A stretch of 51,087 nucleotides of DNA, from positions 1-51,087 of the forward strand of contig JAAYVF010000106.1 in assembly GCA_012517325.1 (NCBI GenBank). Direction: 5' to 3'. The notes below the pieces were generated by a model, which made no database searches, was not told where the DNA came from, and was given only the letters and a program-made list of their open reading frames with translations. A program made the position numbers and the translations under genes. Positions 40,459 through 47,812 of the stretch are shown one piece after another. This DNA is from Myxococcales bacterium. GTDB lineage: Bacteria > Lernaellota > Lernaellaia > Lernaellales > Lernaellaceae. Position 1 is the stretch's first letter; each line of letters begins with the position of its first letter.

Positions 40459-42141
40459 AGCGTTCGCCAGCAGATCCGCCGCGGCCGCCCGGGTGGCGTC
40501 GGTGATGGTTTCCCCGCCCAGCATGCGCGACAGTTCGGCGAGGCGGTCCGCCTTTTCCAGCGCCGCGATCTCGGTATGCGTCCGCCCTTTGTGAACAGCC
40601 TTGGTCACCCGGTAATGCCGGTCGGCCAGCGCCGCGATTTGCGGCAGGTGGGTGATGCACAGCACCTGATGAGCCCCGGCCACCTCGCGCAATTTGCGGC
40701 CCAGCCGTTCGGCCTGCGCGCCGCCCACCCCGGCGTCGATTTCGTCGAAAATCAGCGTCGGCACCGGGAAGTGCCGCGACAACACCCGTTTGATGGCCAG
40801 CATGATCCGCGACAACTCGCCGCCGCTGGCGATCCGCGCCAGGGGCCGGGGCAGTTCGCCGACGTTCGGGCTGATGAGAAATTCCACCAGATCGCCGCCG
40901 GTTTCGTCGACGCGAAGTTCGCCCAGCGGCAGGCCGCCGGCGCTCAGCGGCTCGATCGCCAGCACGAACCGCGTGCCCGGCATGTCCAGGTCGGCCAATT
41001 CGCGCTCCGTCTCGTTTTCCATTTTCTTCGCGGCCTTTTCCCGCGCGGCGGTCAACGCCGCGGCGGCCGTGCGCAGGGTTGCGGTCAGGGCCGCCAGCTC
41101 CTTTTCTAGGCTTTGAATGTCGCCGGCGAGCCGGGTCAGGGCGGCGCGTTCGGCGGCGGCGGCGGCGCGGTGTTCCGCCACGGCGTCCAGCGAACCGCCG
41201 TATTTTTTCTTCAGATCGCGCAGCGCCTGCAGGCGTTCTTCCCAGGCGGCCAGGCGGTCCGGCTCGAATTCCAGCCCCTCGGCGTAGTCGCGGCTTTGCG
41301 CGGCGACATCCTCGGCGAGCGCGACCATCTCTCCCAAGCCGTCGGCGATCGGCCGCAACCGCGCGTCGAGTTCCACCCTGGTTTCGGCGTCACGCCGCAA
41401 CCGGCCCGTCGTTTCGGCCACCGAGCCCGTTTCGCGGTCATAGAGCGCGTCGGAAATTTCCCGCGCCAGGCGCAGCAGGTTTTCGGCATTGGCCAGCACG
41501 CGGATGCGCGCCGCCAGTTCCTCGTCCTCGCCCGGCTTGGCCTGGGCCGCGTCGATTTCGTCGATCACGAAACGCAGATAATCCAGCCGCGCCTCGCGCT
41601 CGGCTTCCCGGCGGCGTAAATCGTCCAGGCGGGAATCCAACTCCTTCCAACGGCCGACATTCTCGGCGAACCGGCGGCGGTCGGCGGTAAGCCCGGCGTA
41701 ATCATCGAGGTACCACAGATGGGTTTCCGGCCGCATCAGGCCCTGGGCCTCGTGCTGGCCGTAAAGGTTGAGCAGGGTTTCGCCCAGCCGGCGCAAACCG
41801 GCGAGCGGCACGTTCGCGTCGTTGATCGTCACGCGATTGCGCCCGGCCGCTTGAATCCACCGCCGGACGCGAATGGCGCCGTCCGCCGGGATTTCCAGTT
41901 CCCGCAACACGGCCGCGGCTTCGGCGGTGATTTCGTCGAAAAACGCGGTGACCTCGGCGTCATCGCAACCGGTGCGGATCAGATCGCCGCTGGCCCGCCA
42001 ACCGAGCGCCAGGCCGATCGCGGTGACCAGGATCGATTTCCCGGCGCCGGTTTCGCCGGACAGGACGTTCAATCCCGGGCCGAAGGCGACTTGTACGTCC
42101 TCGATGACGGCCAGCCGTCGCACGATCAATTCGCGCAACAT
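40429..42141 (-). CDS. recN: DNA repair protein RecN
   Basis: The 570-residue protein has the SMC-like plan of RecN. The N-terminal ATPase half has Walker A SGETGAGKS and NLYGQHEAQGL. Two coiled-coil arms follow (about 150-390, rich in Arg, Glu and Ala). The C-terminal half has the signature ARIASGGELSRIMLAIK and Walker B TLIFDEIDAGVGG. It acts early in double-strand-break repair. The start lies 3 bases after the nadK stop, so nadK and recN are probably one operon, as in many bacteria. Confidence 0.96.
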   Translation of the reverse strand: MLRELIVRRLAVIEDVQVAFGPGLNVLSGETGAGKSILVTAIGLALGWRASGDLIRTGCDDAEVTAFFDEITAEAAAVLRELEIPADGAIRVRRWIQAAGRNRVTINDANVPLAGLRRLGETLLNLYGQHEAQGLMRPETHLWYLDDYAGLTADRRRFAENVGRWKELDSRLDDLRRREAEREARLDYLRFVIDEIDAAQAKPGEDEELAARIRVLANAENLLRLAREISDALYDRETGSVAETTGRLRRDAETRVELDARLRPIADGLGEMVALAEDVAAQSRDYAEGLEFEPDRLAAWEERLQALRDLKKKYGGSLDAVAEHRAAAAAERAALTRLAGDIQSLEKELAALTATLRTAAAALTAAREKAAKKMENETERELADLDMPGTRFVLAIEPLSAGGLPLGELRVDETGGDLVEFLISPNVGELPRPLARIASGGELSRIMLAIKRVLSRHFPVPTLIFDEIDAGVGGAQAERLGRKLREVAGAHQVLCITHLPQIAALADRHYRVTKAVHKGRTHTEIAALEKADRLAELSRMLGGETITDATRAAAADLLANASSARRQARQ

Positions 42142-42144
42142 GAA

Positions 42145-42993
42145 TCAGCGTTCTCCGTAGTGCAATTTCTGCCGCAGCACCTCGAAATAGGATCGCTTGG
42201 GGCTTTTCACGACCAGGAGCGGCTGCGGGCAGACCTCGACGATCACGCGATCGCCCTGGTGCATCGGCCGGCCTTCCTGGCCGTCGCAGGTGACGAACAC
42301 CTCGGCTTCGTCGGTCAGTTCCAATTCGATTTTCATGTGTCCCGGCACGACGACCGGCCGGTTGGTCAGCATGTGCGGATTGATCGGCGCAATGACCAGA
42401 CACTTGGTCGCCGGGTGGATGATCGGCCCGCCGACCGCCAGGTTGTAGGCGGTGGAGCCGGTGGGCGTGGAGACGATCAGGCCATCGGCCCGCGTGGTAT
42501 TCATGAAATTGCCGCCGACGGTGATCTTCAGGTCGAAGATGCGGGAGATCGCGCTTTTCGTCACGACCACGTCGTTGAGCACGACGTAGGAAAAAACCTG
42601 CTGGCCTTCCCACACCTCCACCTTGAGCCGGATCCGTTCGACGATGCGCACGTGACCGGCCAGCACCAGTTCCAGGGTCGGGTAAAGCTCTTCCTTGCGC
42701 ACCTCGGTCAGGAAACCCATGCTGCCCAGGTTGACGCCCAGCACCGGCACCTGCCGGCCGCGCAGCATCCGCGCCGCCGCAAGCAGCGTGCCGTCGCCGC
42801 CCAGCACGATCATCAATTCGCATTCGTCGAACACCTGTTCGAGCGGATATCCCTCGCCCAGGCCGTTCGACTTCGCGTCGGACTCGGGAATCAGCGGGGT
42901 CAGGTCGCGCGCTTCCAACCAGGCGATCAGTTCGCGGGCGATGGTCACCGCCTCCGGCTTGGAACGCTTGAGCATCATCCCGATTTTTTTCAT
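42145..42993 (-). CDS. nadK: NAD kinase
   Basis: The start at 42993 has GGGAGG 7 bases upstream (282 residues). A longer frame to 43170 runs antisense-like through the glycosyltransferase and is not credible. The catalytic GGDGT is at residues 65-69, followed by VNLGSMGFLTEV, LNDVVV and STPTGSTAYNLAVGGPI. The enzyme phosphorylates NAD to NADP. The ATG shares one base with the stop of the upstream glycosyltransferase (TGATG). Confidence 0.96.
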   Translation of the reverse strand: MKKIGMMLKRSKPEAVTIARELIAWLEARDLTPLIPESDAKSNGLGEGYPLEQVFDECELMIVLGGDGTLLAAARMLRGRQVPVLGVNLGSMGFLTEVRKEELYPTLELVLAGHVRIVERIRLKVEVWEGQQVFSYVVLNDVVVTKSAISRIFDLKITVGGNFMNTTRADGLIVSTPTGSTAYNLAVGGPIIHPATKCLVIAPINPHMLTNRPVVVPGHMKIELELTDEAEVFVTCDGQEGRPMHQGDRVIVEVCPQPLLVVKSPKRSYFEVLRQKLHYGER

Positions 42994-44705
42994 CACCAGA
43001 CCTCCCATCCTTTGGGAACCTTGAAATCCTTGTTTCCGGCGGCGTCCGCGCCCATCACGCCGGCCGCGTTGATCCGCACCGGTTCGACGGCGGGCACCGG
43101 ACAATGCGCGCCCTCGACCGGATACGTCCCCGGATTGACGCTCGGATCCTCGAAATCGCGCCGGCTCCAATAATGGAAATAGCCGTTGGGCAACACCAGG
43201 CGATGAAAGGCGTAATCGGCGTTGAAAAATTTATTGCGCAGCAAATCGACCGTCGCCAGATGCGTTGCCTTGCGAATCGCCCATTCGGGCAAAGGCATGG
43301 AAAACTGGCGGATCTGCACCAGAATCAGTTTCGGCTTTTTCGTCTTGAGTACGTATCGGTTGTTGTAGCGGCCATGGCCCGGCATGCTCTTGGTCAGATC
43401 CGTCGGCGTGCGGGCGATCTCCCGGTCGGTCAGCCCGACGAAATCCACGATCGGCAACTTGCTGCAATAGCCGATCGCGCCGATCGGGATCAGGCCGACC
43501 GTCGTGTCGGGCGGGTAGAGCCTGGCGAGATTCTTGCCGAGGTCGCACCAGGACAAGGCCATGCGCCCTTCCCGGATGAAGGTGATGCCGTCGTTGTGAT
43601 AAAACATCGCGGTCGCCAGACTCGCCAGTAGCAAGGCGCCGCAGGACAGGTAACCGGCGACGATCAGGCTTGTTTGGGCCATGGTCGCGAACCGCCGGTT
43701 CAGCGCCTGCCGCGCTTCACGCCACCCTTGCGCCAGTACGAGCAACAACACCGGCGTGATCGGCACGAAAAACCGTGACAATGGAAAGTGGTCGCCGCCG
43801 ACCCAGATGACCGAGCCGATCTGCACCACCGCCACGCCCAACAGGCACCACCACCAGCCGGGCATCCGGGTGCGCAGCAATCCTTGCAGCGCCAGCAGCG
43901 CGAGCAACGCGAACGGAAACAGCGCGCCGATCAGGTAAACGGCGAAATACCGCAACCCCGCGGGCATCATGCGCCAGCCGACGCCGGCCGCCTTCGCGTA
44001 ATAGGTGTTGGGTTGCCAATCGCCGAAATACCAGTGCCGCCAGAGCAGAAACGAGCCGTAGGCGACCGCAAAGACCGCGCCGAAGGCAATCGCCCGCGGC
44101 CAGCGGCCTTCCTTGTTGCCCAGCAACAGATAAAGCCCGATCGGCGCGGCGAGCGCCAGCATCTCCGGCCGGGTCAACGCCAACAGGAAGGTCCCCACGG
44201 CGGCGGCCGCAGCCAGCCCCGCCGAACGTCCCTTTTCAACCGCCGCGCCGGCCAGGTAAAGGGTCAGCAACAGCAGAAAGGAAGCCAGGCTCGTTTCCAT
44301 GCCCGATTCGGCATAGGCCACTCCCGTCGGGTGCAGCGCGGTGAAAAGCAGCGCGAAGAGCGGCAGCGGCCGATACCATTTGTCCGTCAGGAACCGGCGC
44401 AGGAAGGCCAGCAGCATCGCTACGGTCGCGGCGTGAAAAAACAGGCCGACGAACAGCGCGCCGATCGGTATCTTGACGCCGAACAGATGGATCAGCGCCA
44501 GCAGCAGAACCAAGGTGGTCGTCGAATAACCCTCGACGCGCTCGCCAGGGTTGAACACCAACCCATGACCCTCGGCGAGGTTTTCGGCGTAGCGGAACGA
44601 GATATAGGCGTCGTCGATAAAATAGAACGGACTGATGCCGTTCAGGCCGATCAACACCCCCGCCAGCACGAACAACACGATCCATGGCGCCAGTTTGCCG
44701 AACAA
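42993..44705 (-). CDS. Multi-pass GT-C-like glycosyltransferase (AftB/mannosyltransferase-like)
   Basis: The 570-residue protein uses TTG 44705 as its start after GGGAGAAA. It has about ten membrane spans. The first extracytoplasmic loop has the acidic GT-C motif (FYFIDDAYISFRYAENLAEG) and FNPGERVEGYSTTT, which recurs in AftB-type arabinofuranosyltransferases and related polyprenyl-phosphate-sugar enzymes. A soluble C-terminal domain of about 150 residues follows. The likely role is adding a sugar to a surface glycan or lipid from a polyprenyl donor; donor and acceptor are unknown. It overlaps nadK by one base. Confidence 0.82.
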   Translation of the reverse strand: MFGKLAPWIVLFVLAGVLIGLNGISPFYFIDDAYISFRYAENLAEGHGLVFNPGERVEGYSTTTLVLLLALIHLFGVKIPIGALFVGLFFHAATVAMLLAFLRRFLTDKWYRPLPLFALLFTALHPTGVAYAESGMETSLASFLLLLTLYLAGAAVEKGRSAGLAAAAAVGTFLLALTRPEMLALAAPIGLYLLLGNKEGRWPRAIAFGAVFAVAYGSFLLWRHWYFGDWQPNTYYAKAAGVGWRMMPAGLRYFAVYLIGALFPFALLALLALQGLLRTRMPGWWWCLLGVAVVQIGSVIWVGGDHFPLSRFFVPITPVLLLVLAQGWREARQALNRRFATMAQTSLIVAGYLSCGALLLASLATAMFYHNDGITFIREGRMALSWCDLGKNLARLYPPDTTVGLIPIGAIGYCSKLPIVDFVGLTDREIARTPTDLTKSMPGHGRYNNRYVLKTKKPKLILVQIRQFSMPLPEWAIRKATHLATVDLLRNKFFNADYAFHRLVLPNGYFHYWSRRDFEDPSVNPGTYPVEGAHCPVPAVEPVRINAAGVMGADAAGNKDFKVPKGWEVW

Positions 44706-44840
44706 CGGTTTTTCTCCCTCGATTGGAAACGCTCGGATTGTACAATCGCGGCGGCCCAGCGTAAACCGGAGCGGCGCCTCGCGAGTGGCCCCGGTGGCGT
44801 CGCGGGGTGACGTGAGGCGTCAGTCACTGGCGGATGTCGT

Positions 44841-45431
44841 TTAACGAGGCAGGCGATCTTCGAAGAGTTCGATCCTCGCTCCGGCCCGTAGTTCGGCAAC
44901 AAGTGCGTTGTAACGCGCCCGCTCCTTCTCCAAGACGATCTGCTTGCGGACAATGAGCCGGTACTGATCCGGGCCGAGGTTCGTCTTCCCTTTCAAGTTC
45001 CGGTCGAAATAGGCGGCGATTTCCTCATCCGAAACCTCAATCCCTTGGTGAACGCGAGCCGCAAGCACTCGGCGAACCACGTCGCGTTTATCCGTCGCAT
45101 CGGAGTACTCGCCGGCGAACCGTTGGTTGATCAGTTCCGCATCGATCAGATCGTTTGCGACTTTCCTTACAATCCGGTCAAACGGCTCGCCCGTGCGCAT
45201 GGCCCCGGCCTCCGCCAACGCCGTTCTCAACTCCGCCAGCGGCAAGGGACGTTCATTGACCGTCGCGAAGGCCATGGTCGCCGTGACCGCAGGGGCATTT
45301 ATCTGTATGACTACAATGGCAATGCCGATCGCGGACACCGCAACCAATCCGGTCATCGCGAGAATCCGGACCCACCGCAGCGTTTGATCACCCCGCAGTG
45401 AATTGTCACATGACTTTGTATTTATGTTCAT
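44841..45431 (-). CDS. Membrane-anchored SurA-N-like protein lacking a PPIase domain
   Basis: From ATG 45431 the protein has 196 residues: a basic N-tail, one membrane helix (about 25-48) and an alpha-helical domain. The domain reads FATVNERPLPLAELRTALAE, then LIDAELINQRF, DEEIAAYFDRNL and YRLIVRKQIVLEK. This order matches the N-terminal chaperone domain of SurA/PrsA-type foldases, but no parvulin domain follows. It would help fold exported proteins at the membrane. The start codon is uncertain (TTG 45440 is also open) and no ribosome site is visible. The gene overlaps the preceding lipoprotein stop by 26 bases, so coupling is likely. Confidence 0.7.
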   Translation of the reverse strand: MNINTKSCDNSLRGDQTLRWVRILAMTGLVAVSAIGIAIVVIQINAPAVTATMAFATVNERPLPLAELRTALAEAGAMRTGEPFDRIVRKVANDLIDAELINQRFAGEYSDATDKRDVVRRVLAARVHQGIEVSDEEIAAYFDRNLKGKTNLGPDQYRLIVRKQIVLEKERARYNALVAELRAGARIELFEDRLPR

Positions 45432-46086
45432 AAATTTCAAAGATGATTGGGAGGTTGGCGCGGTTCACTTTGACCAGGTGGCAAACATCAATCTCCACTT
45501 CTGCACCACCGAAACAATTAAAGTAATACACAAGAGCTGACAGTATCCCCTCTTTCTCGTAAATCCCACAAAAGGTTGTCGATGCACAATCTCCTGATAG
45601 CGAGGTTGTTCCCACCAATAAAACGAGTTCCTGCTCGAAATCGACTTCACATTCGTGGCCACTGATGAATACCTCCAATTCTTCCTGAGATTGGATTATT
45701 GTTGTGGAAAGATACGGTTGGTAAGCCAGGTGAGAAATTCCTCCTCCCTGCTCTATGTACATGGGAACACCGTCGCACACGAGGGTTTCAAACCCCACCG
45801 GTTCACCATAGCCGGCATTCGGCACTTCGTCGCATGAGTCGATCGTATCGTCGCGATGCCAAAGGATGTTTTTCGCCTCGCTTTGAACCAGCGTCAAATT
45901 TTCACCGCTTTGATCATCATTGTCGTTGTCATCATTGTTGTCATCGTTATCGTCGTCATCATCGTCGTTAGCCGGCGATTCGTTCTGTCCGTCTTCACTG
46001 TCTTTGTTCGAAGAGGAATCGCACGCGGGAAAGAAAAAAAACAGAACCGCCAGCAATGCGGCGATGGTCGGAAAAACCCATTTCAT
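45406..46086 (-). CDS. Lipoprotein with Asp/Asn linker, unknown function
   Basis: The 226-residue protein has an AAAGGAGGT ribosome site. Its signal peptide ends FFFFPAC, with Asp at +2 after the Cys, and an Asp/Asn linker runs to about residue 60. The mature domain has eight Cys, probably in disulfides, and segments such as ISGHECEVDFEQELVLLVG. I do not recognise a family, but the end resembles protease-inhibitor-like beta domains. The base composition is clearly more AT-rich than neighbouring genes, suggesting recent acquisition. Confidence 0.75.
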   Translation of the reverse strand: MKWVFPTIAALLAVLFFFFPACDSSSNKDSEDGQNESPANDDDDDDNDDNNDDNDNDDQSGENLTLVQSEAKNILWHRDDTIDSCDEVPNAGYGEPVGFETLVCDGVPMYIEQGGGISHLAYQPYLSTTIIQSQEELEVFISGHECEVDFEQELVLLVGTTSLSGDCASTTFCGIYEKEGILSALVYYFNCFGGAEVEIDVCHLVKVNRANLPIIFEIYEHKYKVM

Positions 46087-46098
46087 GGCGCACCTCCT

Positions 46099-46233
46099 TT
46101 ACCGATAAAAAAGGAGTTGATCGGGCTCGCCTGAAATGTCCGCGTTGACGAGATCGCCGTCCTGAAGCTCGGCCGAGGAGATGGCGGGTAGGATGAAGAA
46201 ACACATCACGAGTGATGATAACCATATCTTCAT
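46099..46233 (-). CDS. Short secreted peptide (44 residues)
   Basis: GGAGG lies 7 bases before ATG 46233. The frame reads MKIWLSSLVMCFFILPAISS, then AELQDGDLVNADISGEPDQL and FYR before a TAA at 46099. It is a clean signal peptide (cleavage near SSA/EL) followed by about 22 residues. The stop is 12 bases before the start of the lipoprotein gene, so they likely share a transcript. It is either a genuine small exported peptide or a gene cut short by a frameshift in a run of six A. Confidence 0.5.
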   Translation of the reverse strand: MKIWLSSLVMCFFILPAISSAELQDGDLVNADISGEPDQLLFYR

Positions 46234-46394
46234 GACCATCCTCCAAAATACCTAATCCATGATATAACAAAGCATGAGCATCTCCTGGCGTCAAGGGCGG
46301 AAACGAAAGCCCGGAGCGACGCCTCGCGGCCGGGCGTCTGGTCGGACGGACGGCGGCCGTGTTATGGTAGGCCGATCACGAGCGGACGGTATCG

Positions 46395-47741
46395 ATGACC
46401 CAGGATTTGTTTGCCACCCCCGAGGATCTCGGCCCGAATACGCCCCTGGCGGAGCGAATGCGCCCCCGCCGGCTGGACGAGGTCGTCGGCCAGGAAAAGG
46501 CGATCGGCCCCGGCAGCATGTTGCGCCAGGCGATTCAGGCCGGCGAGGTGCCGTCGCTGATTTTCTGGGGCCCGCCCGGCAGCGGCAAGACGACCATCGC
46601 CCGCCTGCTCGCCCAGCACACCGACACCGTGTTCACCGCCTTTTCCGCGGTGCTGTCGGGCGTCAAGGAAGTTCGCACGGTCGTCGAGGAAGCCCGGCAG
46701 CGGCAACGTTCCAGCGGCAAGAAAACCATCCTGTTCGTCGACGAAATCCACCGCTTCAACAAAAGCCAGCAGGACAGCTTTCTGCCGCACATCGAGGCCG
46801 GCACCATCGTCCTGATCGGCGCCACGACCGAAAACCCCAGCTTCGAGGTGAACGCCGCGCTGCTCTCCCGTTGCCGGGTGATCACGCTGGAAGGGCTGGC
46901 GCCGAAAGACATCGAAACGCTGTTGCGCCGCGCCCTCGAGGACCGGCAGCGCGGTTTGGGCAAACGCGGCCTGACCGCCACCCCCAAGGCGCTTGACCAC
47001 CTCGCCCGGCTGGCCCACGGCGACGCCCGCGTGGCGCTCAACGCCCTGGAAATCGCCGCCGCCGGCGAGCTACCGCTGATCGACGGCAAGCCGACGATCA
47101 CGCTGGAAGTCGCCGAAACCGCCATTCAGTCGAAGGCGCTGCTCTACGACAAGGCGGGCGAGCAGCACTACAACGTCATTTCGGCTTTCATCAAAAGCCT
47201 GCGCGCCTCCGACCCCGACGCCGCGCTGTACTGGCTGGCGCGGATGCTCGACGCCGGCGAGGACCCGATGTTCATCGCCCGCCGGATGGTCATCCTGTCG
47301 TCGGAGGACATCTCCAACGCCGACCCGCGCGCCCTGCCCCTGGCCACCGCGGCCATGCAGGCGGTGCACATGATCGGCCTGCCCGAGGCGCGGATCATCC
47401 TCGCCCAGGCGGCTTCCTACCTGGCCTGCGCCCCGAAAAGCAACGCCAGCTACATGGGGCTGGAAAAGGCGGCGCGCGACGTCAAGGAAAAGGGCGCCCT
47501 CGAGGTGCCAAAGCACCTGCGCAACGCCCCGACCCGCCTGATGAAGGATTTGGGCTACCACGACGGCTACAAGTACGATCACGATTTCGATCACCATTTT
47601 TCCGGCCAGCCCTGCCTGCCGGTGGAACTGGAAGATCGCCGCTATTACGAGCCGAGCGACCAGGGCGTGGAGGAACGAATCCGCGTCCGCCTAGAATGGC
47701 TGCGCCAACACCGCGACAAACATTCGAAAAAAGCCCCCTGA
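46395..47741 (+). CDS. rarA: Replication-associated recombination protein A (AAA ATPase)
   Basis: The 448-residue protein starts with the family signature PLAERMRPRRLDEVVGQE. Walker A is GPPGSGKTT, Walker B is ILFVDEIHRFNKSQQD, and sensor I is in IGATTENPSFEVN. The C-terminal tetramerisation region has YDKAGEQHYNVISAFIKSLR and HLRNAPTRLMKDLGYHDGYK. RarA/MgsA acts at stalled replication forks. The length and all motifs are standard. Confidence 0.96.
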   Translation: MTQDLFATPEDLGPNTPLAERMRPRRLDEVVGQEKAIGPGSMLRQAIQAGEVPSLIFWGPPGSGKTTIARLLAQHTDTVFTAFSAVLSGVKEVRTVVEEARQRQRSSGKKTILFVDEIHRFNKSQQDSFLPHIEAGTIVLIGATTENPSFEVNAALLSRCRVITLEGLAPKDIETLLRRALEDRQRGLGKRGLTATPKALDHLARLAHGDARVALNALEIAAAGELPLIDGKPTITLEVAETAIQSKALLYDKAGEQHYNVISAFIKSLRASDPDAALYWLARMLDAGEDPMFIARRMVILSSEDISNADPRALPLATAAMQAVHMIGLPEARIILAQAASYLACAPKSNASYMGLEKAARDVKEKGALEVPKHLRNAPTRLMKDLGYHDGYKYDHDFDHHFSGQPCLPVELEDRRYYEPSDQGVEERIRVRLEWLRQHRDKHSKKAP

Positions 47742-47812
47742 ATCCCCCGTTTTTCCGCCCCGCCCGTTTTGTAGTAGAATAAATTTTTCAACCTTCCGCT
47801 CGGAGATCGACG

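Noticed and set aside
42994-43170. N-terminal extension of NAD kinase
   Set aside because: The extra residues are Arg/Gly-rich and lie inside the glycosyltransferase coding region; a strong ribosome site supports 42993.
41719-43173. Plus-strand open frame of 484 codons across recN, nadK and the glycosyltransferase end
   Set aside because: It covers three well-identified minus-strand genes and has the His/Gln/Arg-rich composition of an antisense shadow.
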